From Mycobacterium sp. IS-3022 (lineage in GTDB: Bacteria; Actinomycetota; Actinomycetes; Mycobacteriales; Mycobacteriaceae): a stretch of DNA of 64,000 nt. Location of the stretch: contig NZ_LQIN01000050.1 in NCBI RefSeq assembly GCF_001500065.1, positions 153,495 through 217,494 on the forward strand, read 5' to 3'. Position numbers and translations under genes: made by a program. How positions within the stretch are numbered: position 1 is the first letter of the stretch; the number at the start of each line of letters is the position of its first letter. Below the pieces are notes generated by a model. The model searched no databases. It had not been told where the DNA came from and saw nothing but the letters and a program-made list of their open reading frames with translations. Of the stretch, positions 15,380 to 23,942 are shown piece after piece.

Positions 15380-17434
15380 ATGACCAGCCAGGCCACGCCG
15401 AGCGCCACCGCCGACCGGGAGTCCGGTGGCGCGCTGATCAGCCGCCGGCGCCGCAACATCATCTTCGTTGCGGTGCTGCTCGGCATGCTGTTGGCAGCCC
15501 TCGACCAGACGATCGTGGCGACCGCGCTGCCGACGGTGGTGGCCGATCTCGGCGGCGCCGGTCACCAGTCCTGGGTGGTCACCAGTTACCTGCTCGCCTC
15601 GACGATCGTCACCGCGGTGGTCGGCAAGCTGGGCGACCTGTTCGGCCGCAAGACGGTGTTCCAGGTCTCGGTGCTGTTCTTCCTCGGCGGGTCGGTGCTG
15701 TGCGGCATGGCCGGATCGATGGCTGCGCTGGTCGCCTCGCGCGCCCTGCAGGGCATCGGCGGCGGCGCGATCATGGTGACGGCTATGGCCGTCATCGGTG
15801 AGGTCATCCCGCTCCGGGAGCGCGGACGGTACCAAGGCGCGCTCGGCGCGGTGTTCGGCGTCACCACGGTGATCGGCCCTCTGCTCGGCGGGTTCTTCAC
15901 CGATCACCTCAGCTGGCGCTGGGCATTCTGGATCAACGTCCCGATCGCGCTCGTCGTTCTCGCGGTCGGCACCGTGGCCATCCCGTCGCTGGCGAAGGCC
16001 GGCCGGGCGGTCATCGACTACGCCGGCATTCTCTTCATCGGACTGGGGGCGTCCGGGCTGACGCTGGCGACCAGCTGGGGCGGCAGCACCTACCCATGGT
16101 CATCGGCGGTCATCACCGGGTTGTTCGCGACCTCGGCCGTCGCGCTCGCGATCTTCATCTGGGTGGAACTGCATGCGGCCGAACCGATTCTGCCGATCCG
16201 GCTGTTCGCCAGCCCGGTGTTCACAGTGTGCTGCATATTGGGCTTCATCGTCGGTTTCGCCATGCTCGGGGCGTTGACGTTCCTGCCGACGTTCATGCAG
16301 TTCGTCGACGGCGTGTCGGCGACGGAATCCGGCCTGCGAACTCTGCCGATGGTCGTGGGCATGCTCATCACCTCGATCGGCAGCGGGAACATCGTCGGAC
16401 GCACCGGCCGGTACAAGGTGTTCCCGATCGCGGGCACCGCGGTCATGGCGGTGGCGTTCTTCTTGCTGTCCGGCATGGATGCGGCGACGCCGACCTGGGA
16501 GCAGTCGCTGTTTCTGTTCATCCTCGGCGCGGGAATCGGCCTCTGCATGCAGGTCCTCATCCTGGTCGTCCAGAACACCTCGAGCTTCGCCGACCTCGGA
16601 GTGGCGACGTCGGGTGTCACATTCTTTCGGGCCATCGGAAGTTCTTTCGGCGCAGCGATTTTCGGCAGCCTGTTCGCCAATTTCCTCGCGAGCCGGATCG
16701 GGCCGGCGCTGGCTGTCAGCGGCGCGCCGCCACTCGCCGCCGAGTCGCCACAGGCACTGCACACGTTGTCGCCGGAGATGGCCGCGCCGATCATCGATGC
16801 ATACGCCGACTCGCTGGGCCGGGTGTTCCTCTACGTCGTCCCGGTCGCCGTCGTCGGCTTCGTCGTCTCGCTGTTCCTGAAGGAAGTGCAACTGCGTGAG
16901 ATGGAAATGGTGTCGGCAACCGACCTCGGCGAGGGCTTCGGGATGCCGGGCACCGAATCGCCGGAGAAGATCCTGGAGGTTGCCGTCGGCCGGCTGTTCC
17001 GCGATTCGCCGGACATCCGGTTGCGTGCGCTGGCCGCGCAACCCGGCTGCGACCTCGACGTCTGCCAAATGTGGGCGCTGCTGCAGATCTACCGGCAGAA
17101 CCAGGTGTTCGGCTCGGCCACGCTGACCGACATCGCCGAACGACTGAGGGTGCCATACGAGGTCATCGAACCGGCCTTCGACGATCTCGTGCGTCACGGT
17201 CTCGCGCTGCGCACTGGCGGCCGGCTGTGGCTCACCCAAAAGGGAATCAGACAAGTCGACGCGATCTCCACCGCGATCGTCGGGCGCATCGTCGAGAAGC
17301 TGGCCACCTCGCCGTCGTTCGAGGGGCGTCCGGACCGGTTGCAGGTGGAGGCGGCGCTCGAGCGAATCGCCCACCGCATGCTGGTGCAGCGCGACTGGAC
17401 CGACGACCGTCCGCAGTTGGTCACCACGGGCTGA
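15380..17434 (+). CDS. DHA2-type MFS multidrug exporter with C-terminal cytosolic domain (Rv1877-like)
   Basis: This 684-residue proton-driven exporter of the 14-helix DHA2 group probably pumps drugs or cell-envelope compounds. Motifs seen are LDQTIVATALP in helix 1, GKLGDLFGRKT (motif A) and GVTTVIGPLLGG (motif C, antiporter signature). The membrane part ends near residue 510. It is followed by about 170 soluble residues (SPEKILEVAVGRLFRDSPDIR, then LTDIAERLRVPYEVIEPAFDDLVRHGLALR) that read like a winged-helix module. I start at ATG 15380 (MTSQATPSA); AGGGAG lies only two bases upstream, and a GTG at 15350 in frame is an alternative. In M. tuberculosis the equivalent gene also follows bfrA. 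Confidence 0.88.
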   Translation: MTSQATPSATADRESGGALISRRRRNIIFVAVLLGMLLAALDQTIVATALPTVVADLGGAGHQSWVVTSYLLASTIVTAVVGKLGDLFGRKTVFQVSVLFFLGGSVLCGMAGSMAALVASRALQGIGGGAIMVTAMAVIGEVIPLRERGRYQGALGAVFGVTTVIGPLLGGFFTDHLSWRWAFWINVPIALVVLAVGTVAIPSLAKAGRAVIDYAGILFIGLGASGLTLATSWGGSTYPWSSAVITGLFATSAVALAIFIWVELHAAEPILPIRLFASPVFTVCCILGFIVGFAMLGALTFLPTFMQFVDGVSATESGLRTLPMVVGMLITSIGSGNIVGRTGRYKVFPIAGTAVMAVAFFLLSGMDAATPTWEQSLFLFILGAGIGLCMQVLILVVQNTSSFADLGVATSGVTFFRAIGSSFGAAIFGSLFANFLASRIGPALAVSGAPPLAAESPQALHTLSPEMAAPIIDAYADSLGRVFLYVVPVAVVGFVVSLFLKEVQLREMEMVSATDLGEGFGMPGTESPEKILEVAVGRLFRDSPDIRLRALAAQPGCDLDVCQMWALLQIYRQNQVFGSATLTDIAERLRVPYEVIEPAFDDLVRHGLALRTGGRLWLTQKGIRQVDAISTAIVGRIVEKLATSPSFEGRPDRLQVEAALERIAHRMLVQRDWTDDRPQLVTTG

Positions 17435-17442
17435 AACCAAAC

Positions 17443-17456
17443 TAGAACGCGTTCCA
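17443..17456. promoter_or_regulatory. KstR-type operator (cholesterol regulon box)
   Basis: TAGAACGCGTTCCA fits the mycobacterial KstR pattern TNNAACNNGTTNNA exactly, with AAC/GTT arms. It lies in the 52-base gap between the exporter stop and the following carboxymuconolactone decarboxylase-like gene, 31 bases before its start. It would allow repression that is lifted by cholesterol-derived CoA thioesters. Confidence 0.65.
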
Positions 17457-17486
17457 ATTCCGCGGCTCGCGGCGTACGATGCCGTC

Positions 17487-17969
17487 ATGAGCCGCATTGG
17501 GGACTTCGCCGACGACGACGCCGCCGCCTGGGTGGTGAAGTCGCCGGACATCGGCGTCGCGATGGCAGGTTTCACCAACGCGGTCTACACCAAGAACCGG
17601 CTACCCATGCGGGTCCGTGAACTCGCACGGATGGTCATCGCGCTCGACAACGAATGTGTCGTCTGTCAAAACACCCGCGACTCAGAGGGTTTGGCCGCCG
17701 GTGTCGACGAGGATCTCTACGACCACGCCGCCGAATGGCGGACCTGGCCGGGCTACAGCGCACAGGAACGCGTCGCCGCGGAGTTCGCCGAGCGCTTCGC
17801 CAGCGACCACACCGGGCTGCGGGACGACGAGGACTTCTGGGACCGCTGCCGCGAGCACTTCAGCGACGAACTGCTGACCGACTTGGCGTTGTCGTGCGCG
17901 ATGTGGCTCGGTATGGGCCGCATGCTTCGCACGCTCGACATCGGTCAAAGCTGCAAGATCACGCTGTAA
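17487..17969 (+). CDS. Carboxymuconolactone decarboxylase / AhpD-like protein
   Basis: This 160-residue all-helical protein is of the AhpD/CMD family. The redox or proton-relay centre is visible as ECVVCQNTRDSEG (Glu and a C-x2-C pair), preceded by RELARMVIALDN. The usual final His of the AhpD relay is replaced by an acidic and Ser region, so peroxidase activity is uncertain. Such genes are frequent in catabolic operons. A perfect KstR-type box 31 bases before the ATG suggests induction during steroid growth. glnA3 follows after 21 bases on the same strand, so read-through transcription is possible. Confidence 0.83.
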   Translation: MSRIGDFADDDAAAWVVKSPDIGVAMAGFTNAVYTKNRLPMRVRELARMVIALDNECVVCQNTRDSEGLAAGVDEDLYDHAAEWRTWPGYSAQERVAAEFAERFASDHTGLRDDEDFWDRCREHFSDELLTDLALSCAMWLGMGRMLRTLDIGQSCKITL

Positions 17970-17990
17970 GCCGCGGCGCGACCGCGCACA

Positions 17991-19361
17991 ATGGCTGTCG
18001 TGAATCCAGTGGCAGCCAAGCCCCTCGCCGCCGCGGCGATCGCCCAACTGGAAGCCGATGGGGTCGCCACGCTGATCGGCACGGTCGTCAACCCGGCGGG
18101 GCTCACACACGCCAAGACGGTGCCGTTGCGCCGCATGGGGGCCTTCGCCGATCCCGGCCTGGGCGCCAGCCCGGTCTGGCACGCCTTCGCGATCGACCAC
18201 GCCGGCATCGTTTACAGCAGGGCGATCACGCCGGTGGGGGATCAACGGATCCGCATCGACCTCGGCGCGCTTCGCATCCTCGGCGACGGGTTGGCCTGGG
18301 CGCCGGGGATGTTCTTCAACCAGGACGGCACTCCCGATCCGTACTGCAGCCGCGGGGCGTTGAGCCGGGTGCAGAGCCGGTTGACGGACGAGGGCCTTAC
18401 CGCCGTGGTCGGACACGAGATGGAGTTCGTGCTCGTCGGTCCCGACGGCGGGCGCCTACCGTCGCACCTGTGGGCGCAGTACGGGTTGGCCGGCGTGCTG
18501 GAGTTCGAAGGGTTCGTGCGCGACGTCACCAACGCCGCAACCGCGTCGGGCGTCGCGATCGAACAGTTCCACCCCGAGTACGGGGCCAACCAGTTCGAGA
18601 TCTCGCTGGCCCCACTGCCACCCGTCGCGGCGGCTGACGCGCTGGTGCTGACGCGCATCATCGTGGGACGGGTTGCGCGGCAGTACGGCATGCGGGTGAG
18701 CCTGTCGCCGGTGCCGTTCGCCGGCGGGGTCGGATCCGGTGCGCATCAACACTTCTCGATGAAGCGAGGGGAGACGGAGCTGTTCTTCGACGGCACCGGC
18801 GCCAACGGGATGACGCGGGAGGGCGAGTCGGCGATCGCGGGGCTGGTCGCCGGCCTGCCCGAGGCGCAGGGCGTGCTCGCCGGTTCGGTGTTGTCCGGTC
18901 AGCGTATGCAGCCGGGGAACTGGGCCGGTGCGTACGTCTGCTGGGGAACCGAGAACCGCGAAGCCTCAGTGCGGTACCTGATCGGCGGGCCGAGCAATCC
19001 CTACGGCGCGAACATCGAAGTCAAGGTGGTCGACCCGTCGGCCAATCCATACTTCGCGACCGCGGCGATCCTGGGGCTTGCGCTGGACGGGATCGAACGC
19101 GGACTGCAGCTACCGCCGGAGACGACCGTCGACCCCGCGACGCTGACCGATGCCCAGCGCCGGGAGACGGGCGTCGTACTGCTCCACGAAAAACAGACCG
19201 ATGCGCTCGATGCGCTGAACCGATCGTCGTTGATGCGAAGGATTCTCGGCGACGAAGCCGTCGACGCCGTGGTCGCCGTGCGCCGCTACGAGCACGACAA
19301 CTACGGCGCGCTGAGCCCCGAGGAGATCGCCGACAAGTTCCGCCTGGCGTGGAGCGTATGA
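17991..19361 (+). CDS. glnA3: Glutamine synthetase-like ligase GlnA3
   Basis: This 456-residue member of the glutamine synthetase superfamily corresponds to GlnA3 of mycobacteria, a non-essential paralog. It has the GS N-terminal beta-grasp part and the catalytic domain with the metal-binding Glu in GHEMEFVLVG, HPEYGANQFEISLAP, the ATP-site segment GVGSGAHQHFSM and NREASVRYLIGG. Close relatives in Streptomyces make gamma-glutamyl-polyamines rather than glutamine, so an amine other than ammonia may be the substrate. ATG 17991 is used; a GTG three codons later is possible. It follows the CMD gene by 21 bases. It converges with the SnoaL-like gene, whose end lies 4 bases away. Confidence 0.88.
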   Translation: MAVVNPVAAKPLAAAAIAQLEADGVATLIGTVVNPAGLTHAKTVPLRRMGAFADPGLGASPVWHAFAIDHAGIVYSRAITPVGDQRIRIDLGALRILGDGLAWAPGMFFNQDGTPDPYCSRGALSRVQSRLTDEGLTAVVGHEMEFVLVGPDGGRLPSHLWAQYGLAGVLEFEGFVRDVTNAATASGVAIEQFHPEYGANQFEISLAPLPPVAAADALVLTRIIVGRVARQYGMRVSLSPVPFAGGVGSGAHQHFSMKRGETELFFDGTGANGMTREGESAIAGLVAGLPEAQGVLAGSVLSGQRMQPGNWAGAYVCWGTENREASVRYLIGGPSNPYGANIEVKVVDPSANPYFATAAILGLALDGIERGLQLPPETTVDPATLTDAQRRETGVVLLHEKQTDALDALNRSSLMRRILGDEAVDAVVAVRRYEHDNYGALSPEEIADKFRLAWSV

Positions 19362-19365
19362 CGAC

Positions 19366-19809
19366 CTAGACCAGGCCGGTCGCGTCGAACACCCACGACA
19401 TGTCGGCGTTGGCGAAGTCTTCCATCCAGGTGGGCGGCGCGTTGTTGGCCAGCGCCCCCATGTCCCAGTAGTCCTTCCACAGCGTGATCTTGCCGTTCTC
19501 GACGCGGTGCACGCTGACGAACTTCAGGACCGCGGACTCGCCTGTGGCCCAGTGCCATTCCTCGTGATGTTCGTACATCACGTCCGCACCGTTGTCGAGC
19601 ATCAGGCCATCGAAGTTCTCGTAGGACGCCAGCGGCTCGAGGCCGATCTTGAGGCGCTTGACGATGTCTTCCGGCCCACGCGCGGCAGCGGTCGGACCGA
19701 CCGGCACGTCGAGGTAGGTGCAGTCGTCGGACAGGAAGGTCTTCACCGCCTCCCAGTCCCGCGCCGAAAGCGCCTTCCACATGCCGAGCACCGTATCGCT
19801 AACTGACAC
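19366..19809 (-). CDS. SnoaL-like / limonene-epoxide hydrolase-like protein
   Basis: This 147-residue protein has the NTF2-like cone fold, with LGMWKALSARDWEAVKTFLSDDCTYLDVPVG at the start and HRVENGKITLWKDYWDM in the middle. The RxxGxxxI-type segment (ARGPEDIVKRLKIGLEPL) is typical of the limonene-1,2-epoxide hydrolase/SnoaL group. The exact activity is unknown. The GTG at 19809 is preferred because GGAAGG lies eleven bases upstream; a GTG at 19821 would sit on that site. The start overlaps the end of the upstream amidohydrolase gene by 11 bases, so the two are probably translated together. Confidence 0.75.
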   Translation of the reverse strand: MSVSDTVLGMWKALSARDWEAVKTFLSDDCTYLDVPVGPTAAARGPEDIVKRLKIGLEPLASYENFDGLMLDNGADVMYEHHEEWHWATGESAVLKFVSVHRVENGKITLWKDYWDMGALANNAPPTWMEDFANADMSWVFDATGLV

Positions 19810-21589
19810 TGGCCAGTTCACCTTCCTGTCGCGAGAGCGCCGGCGCCTTGTGCGCCGCACGCAGAAACCGCCCGGTCCGCCGATTGCCGACGATGTCGGT
19901 GAGGTTTCCGTCGAGGAACACCGCACGCCCTCCGACCAACACGGCGGCCACGGTGTCGTCGTTGCGGTTGACCATTCGTGAGAGCCCGCCGTACTGGTCG
20001 ACCTCCGCTTCGGCGTAGCGGTCCAGCGAGTCGTCGAGATGCGCGGGGTCGATGACAACGACGTCGGCGCGGTCCCCGATACGCAGATGGCCCGCGTCGA
20101 TGCGGTACCAGTCGGCCAGTTCCCCGGTGAGCCGGTGCACCGCGTGTTCGACCGTCATGAAAGGCCGTCCGGCGTTCTCGGCGTCGCGCACGTGGCGCAG
20201 CAACCGCAGACCCATGTTGTAGAACGCCATGTTGCGCAGGTGTGCGCCGGCGTCGGAGAAGCCCATCTGGATACCGGTGTCGCGCGCGAGCTTTCTGAGC
20301 ACTTCGGGCCGGTGATTGGAGATCGTGGTCCGCCAGCGCAACGCCCTGCCGTGGTCGAGCACCAGATCGAGGAACGCGTCGACGGGGTGCAGTCCGCCGC
20401 GGTCCCGGCCGACCTGGCCGAACGACTTGCCGACGACCGACGCATCCGGACAGGCGACGATCTCGGCGTCGAAGAAGTCGCGCTGCCACACGCGGATGCC
20501 CAGCTTGCTTTCGTACTCCTTGCGGAAGCGACGGCGGTAGGCCTCGTCGCGCATCAACTCGTTGCGCTCGACCTCGTCGCGCAGGTGCAGCGCCGCCGCG
20601 CCCGCCCCGAACTCCTCGAAGACCACCAGGTCGATGCCGTCGGCGTAGACCTCGAACGGCACCGGCAGGTGCTGCCACCGGAAGTTGCCGCCGAGCTTGT
20701 TGACAAGCCGGGCCGCCGGACCCAATGCGTGAATGCTGTACGGGTTGGATTTCACGTCCGCCGCCGACAGCAGGCTGGTCTTGAGCGGATTGCGGACGAT
20801 GCCCAGCGACTGCACCAACTGCGAGCCGAGGTTGAGCGGATTCTGGATGTCCGGGCCCGACTGCAGCACCCGTCCGGCGCGACGCAGGAGTGACTTCAAC
20901 CGGCGCAGCTCCCGCGGCTTGGCGTAGGTCGACGGCAGCGTCCGCGACCGGCACACATCGCCGTCGAGCTTGTCGAAAAGCAGTTGTTGAGAAGACATTC
21001 CGACGAACCCGGCCTTCAGCGCCTCGGCCAGCCAGCGCTCCATCTGCGCTTGTTCGCCCTTGCTGGGTCGCACATCCTTACGGGTGGCGCGGTCCAGGCC
21101 CATCACCGCGGCTCGCATGTCGGAGTGCCCGATGAAGGCCGCGACGTTGGGACCCAGCGGCCGCGATTCCAGCGCCTCGATGTACTCCTCGCAGTTCGTC
21201 CAGGTCTTGTGCTGCTCGATCGCGCCGATGACGTGTTCTCGGGGGATCGCCTCCACCCGGCCGAAGATGTCGCCCGCGTCGGTGGCGTCGACGTGCACCG
21301 TCGACAGCGAGCAGGAGCCGAGCATCACCGTGGTCACGCCGTGTCGCAGCGATTCGGCCAGGGCGGGGCCGGCCAGTACCTCGACGTCGTAGTGCGTGTG
21401 GATGTCGAGCATGCCCGGCAGCACCCACTTGCCGGTCGCGTCGATGACCTGGGGGCAGTCGGTCGCGTCGAGGTCGTCGGGGCTGACCGCGACGACGCGG
21501 CCGTCGCGGATACCGAGGTTTCGCACGGCCGACGGGGCACCGGTGCCGTCGAACCAACGACCGTTGCGGATGATCGTGTCGTAGCTCAC
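19799..21589 (-). CDS. N-acyl-D-amino-acid deacylase family amidohydrolase
   Basis: This 596-residue metal-dependent hydrolase belongs to the D-aminoacylase (amidohydrolase_3) family. The small beta-sandwich start YDTIIRNGRWFDGTGAPS is followed by the first metal motif LDIHTHYDVE, then GVTTVMLGSCSLS, IGHSDMRAAVMG, the RTTISNHRPEV region, and SDAGAHLRNMAFYN late in the barrel. The C-terminal beta sandwich closes with VLVGGRAVFLDGNLT. It probably removes acyl groups from N-acyl-D-amino acids or related amides in the cytosol. The start is one of two adjacent GTG codons (21589 or 21592). It is divergent from the dienelactone hydrolase gene and overlaps the SnoaL-like gene downstream. Confidence 0.86.
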   Translation of the reverse strand: MSYDTIIRNGRWFDGTGAPSAVRNLGIRDGRVVAVSPDDLDATDCPQVIDATGKWVLPGMLDIHTHYDVEVLAGPALAESLRHGVTTVMLGSCSLSTVHVDATDAGDIFGRVEAIPREHVIGAIEQHKTWTNCEEYIEALESRPLGPNVAAFIGHSDMRAAVMGLDRATRKDVRPSKGEQAQMERWLAEALKAGFVGMSSQQLLFDKLDGDVCRSRTLPSTYAKPRELRRLKSLLRRAGRVLQSGPDIQNPLNLGSQLVQSLGIVRNPLKTSLLSAADVKSNPYSIHALGPAARLVNKLGGNFRWQHLPVPFEVYADGIDLVVFEEFGAGAAALHLRDEVERNELMRDEAYRRRFRKEYESKLGIRVWQRDFFDAEIVACPDASVVGKSFGQVGRDRGGLHPVDAFLDLVLDHGRALRWRTTISNHRPEVLRKLARDTGIQMGFSDAGAHLRNMAFYNMGLRLLRHVRDAENAGRPFMTVEHAVHRLTGELADWYRIDAGHLRIGDRADVVVIDPAHLDDSLDRYAEAEVDQYGGLSRMVNRNDDTVAAVLVGGRAVFLDGNLTDIVGNRRTGRFLRAAHKAPALSRQEGELASVS

Positions 21590-21713
21590 CACGCCATAGA
21601 ACAGTCCGAGTTGACGAGTGTCAATGAAAATCGTGAACAGATTTCGATTTGTGTCTACTGATGCGATTGACGTGCACTGTTGTGATGTCGAATGCGGGGG
21701 CATACTCGCCGAG

Positions 21714-22625
21714 GTGACCCCGCTGCAGCGCTATATCGCTGAAGAGATCGCCACCGACCACGTCGACGGGCTGCTGTCGCGGCGCGAGGCCCTGCGTCGG
21801 CTCGCCATGCTCGGTGTCGGCACCGCCGGGGCGACGGCGTTGTTCGCCGCGTGCAGCCGAACCCGCGAGCCCGCGGCGGAGGCGCCGGTGACCTCGAGTG
21901 ACCCCGCAACCGCGGGCGCACCGCCACCGGGCGCCGAGAACGCGGTGCCCACCGCGCCGATCACCTGGGGCGGGCCTCGAGGTGACCTTCAGGGCGCCTG
22001 GGCCGAAGCGCCGAACGCCCGGGGCGCCGTCCTGGTCATCCACGAGAACAAGGGACTCAACGATCACACCCGCTCGGTGGCGGGTCGGTTCGCGGGAATC
22101 GGCTACTCCGCGTTGGCGATCGATCTGCTTTCGGCGCAGGGCGGAACGGCAACGTTCACCGACCCCGCAGAGGCGACCGCCGCCTTGGGCAAGATCCCGC
22201 CCGAGGAGGCGCTGGCCGACCTGAGGGCCGCGGTCGACGAACTCCAGCGACGCGTACCCGGCAAGAAGGTCGCCGCCGTCGGATTCTGCATGGGTGGCGG
22301 TTATGTCTGGCGACTGCTGGCCGCCGGGGAGCCGCGGCTGTCGGCGGCGGTACCGTTCTACGGCCCGACGCCCGAGGATCCGGACTTCTCGCGTTCGAAG
22401 GATGTTGCGGTGCTGGGGATTTACGCCGCCCAGGATCAACGGGTGAACGCCACCGAGCCCGTCGCCAGGGCGGCCCTCGAGAAGGCCGGCCTGGTTTACG
22501 AAGTGGTCACCGAACCCGACGCCGACCATGCGTTCTTCAACGACACCCGCGAGCGATACAACGCCACCGCGGCCGCCGACGCGTGGCGCCGTGTGCAGGA
22601 CTGGTTCACCCGCTACGTCGGCTGA
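21714..22625 (+). CDS. Dienelactone hydrolase family lipoprotein (Tat-type signal)
   Basis: This 303-residue alpha/beta hydrolase is anchored as a lipoprotein. The N-terminus carries a twin-arginine pattern (SRREALRRLAMLG) followed by a lipobox ending in LFAAC, predicting Tat export and lipidation at that Cys. The hydrolase domain has VLVIHENKGLNDHTRSVAGR, the cysteine nucleophile in GFCMGGGY, an Asp in AAQDQRV and the His in DADHAFFND, the Cys-Asp-His triad of dienelactone hydrolase. A linker rich in Ala and Pro precedes it. The GTG at 21714 is chosen because it gives the complete export signal; the upstream in-frame extension does not look coding. It is divergent from the amidohydrolase. 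Confidence 0.86.
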   Translation: MTPLQRYIAEEIATDHVDGLLSRREALRRLAMLGVGTAGATALFAACSRTREPAAEAPVTSSDPATAGAPPPGAENAVPTAPITWGGPRGDLQGAWAEAPNARGAVLVIHENKGLNDHTRSVAGRFAGIGYSALAIDLLSAQGGTATFTDPAEATAALGKIPPEEALADLRAAVDELQRRVPGKKVAAVGFCMGGGYVWRLLAAGEPRLSAAVPFYGPTPEDPDFSRSKDVAVLGIYAAQDQRVNATEPVARAALEKAGLVYEVVTEPDADHAFFNDTRERYNATAAADAWRRVQDWFTRYVG

Positions 22626-22675
22626 CGCGCCGCCACCATCCCAAGCGAGCGACCGCATTTGTACGCCGAGACGCG

Positions 22676-22702
22676 GAGTGTCGCGGACAAACACGGACAC
22701 TC
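22676..22702. terminator. Hairpin (7-bp stem) after the dienelactone hydrolase gene
   Basis: GAGTGTC at 22676-22682 pairs with GACACTC at 22696-22702 around a 13-base loop, in the gap between the hydrolase stop and pimC. Flanking CGCCGAG and CTCGGCG can extend the fold in an alternative register. It may terminate the hydrolase mRNA, or be a small dispersed palindromic element. Confidence 0.45.
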
Positions 22703-22780
22703 GGCGGTGTTAACGGGCACTTCGGCCAAGGTTCATCGCCTCGTTGGTAACCGCACACGCATCGCGGTCACATTGAGCGC

Positions 22781-23887
22781 ATGCGGGTTGTGCAGGTAGC
22801 GAACTTCTACGGCCCGCGCTCGGGCGGCCTACGCACGGCGGTCGACCGACTCGGTGCGGAATACTGCGCACGCGGCCACGAGGTTTACCTCGTCGTGCCG
22901 GGAGCACGCCCCGAGTCGCGGCAGCTGCCGTCAGGAGTCGTTCGAATCTCGTTGCCCGCGCGCAGTATTCCGTTCACCGGCGGCTATCGCGCGGCGCTGC
23001 CCGGTCCGGTGACCGCACTGCTGGAACAGCTCACGCCCGACGCCGTCGAGGTGTCGGATCGGCTCACGCTGCGTTCCCTGGGTGCTTGGGGCCGACACCA
23101 CGGAGTCGCCACGGTGATGATTTCGCATGAGCGGCTCGATCGCCTTGTCGGGCAGGTGCTTCCGAAGCGGGCCGCGCGCATGGTCGCCGACATCGCGAAC
23201 CGTCGCACCGCCCAAAGTTATGACGCGGTGGTGTGTACGACGGGGTTCGCGCGTGACGAGTTCGACCGCATCCACGCCTCGAACGTGTTCACCGTGCCGC
23301 TGGGTGTGGACCTCGACCAGTTCCATCCCCGCCACCGCTCCGCGTCGGTCCGGCGACGCTGGGCCCGCCCGGAGCAGACGCTGCTGGTGCACTGCGGTCG
23401 GCTGTCGGTGGAAAAGCATGCCCATCGCAGCATCGACACCGTTGCGGCACTGCGCGCGACGGGCGTCGACGCGAGGCTGGTCGTCGTGGGGGACGGGCCG
23501 CTGCGGCCGCGACTCGAACGGCAGGCCGCGCGTCTGCCCGTCGACTTCACCGGCTACATCGGCTGCCGCGACACCGTCGCGACGATCCTGGCGACCGCCG
23601 ACGTCGCGTTGGCGCCCGGCCCGCACGAGACGTTCGGGCTGGCCGCGCTGGAAGCGCTCGCCTGTGGGACACCAGCGGTGGTGTCGCGTACGTCGGCGCT
23701 GACCGAGATCCTGGACGCCGAAAGCGGAGCGGCGGCCGACAACGACCCGGTCGCGATCGCGAACGCCGTCGCGTCGGTCATCAGCCGTCCGGAAACCGTG
23801 CGACGCAACGAGGCCCGCCGCCGCGCCGAACAATTCACCTGGCCGAGGGCCGCGACCGGCATGCTCCAGGCGCTGGGCGTGCGCTGA
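22781..23887 (+). CDS. pimC: GDP-mannose-dependent alpha-mannosyltransferase, PimC-like (GT4)
   Basis: This 368-residue GT-B glycosyltransferase starts MRVVQVANFYGPRSGGLRTA, a start I recognise from the PimC protein proposed to add the third mannose to phosphatidylinositol mannosides in some M. tuberculosis strains. The C-terminal nucleotide-sugar domain has VHCGRLSVEKHAHRSI, LVVVGDGPLRPRLE, and the EX7E motif in HETFGLAALEALACG that binds GDP-mannose. No signal or membrane segment is present, so it acts at the cytosolic face of the membrane. The start codon ATG has no strong ribosome binding site. Other mannosyltransferase roles in lipomannan or glycolipid synthesis are possible. Confidence 0.82.
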   Translation: MRVVQVANFYGPRSGGLRTAVDRLGAEYCARGHEVYLVVPGARPESRQLPSGVVRISLPARSIPFTGGYRAALPGPVTALLEQLTPDAVEVSDRLTLRSLGAWGRHHGVATVMISHERLDRLVGQVLPKRAARMVADIANRRTAQSYDAVVCTTGFARDEFDRIHASNVFTVPLGVDLDQFHPRHRSASVRRRWARPEQTLLVHCGRLSVEKHAHRSIDTVAALRATGVDARLVVVGDGPLRPRLERQAARLPVDFTGYIGCRDTVATILATADVALAPGPHETFGLAALEALACGTPAVVSRTSALTEILDAESGAAADNDPVAIANAVASVISRPETVRRNEARRRAEQFTWPRAATGMLQALGVR

Positions 23888-23942
23888 CTCAAACGGCGGC
23901 GAGACGGCCATTTACGCACCCAGGGTGGCTTAGGATCTGGGA

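Noticed and set aside
16100..17578. 492-codon open frame on the minus strand
   Set aside because: It lies entirely antisense to the clear MFS exporter gene; its product is low in complexity (many Arg, Asp, His) without any motif.
21621..22700. Minus-strand open frame of about 360 codons
   Set aside because: Antisense to the dienelactone hydrolase lipoprotein whose catalytic motifs are complete; no recognisable domain in the shadow.
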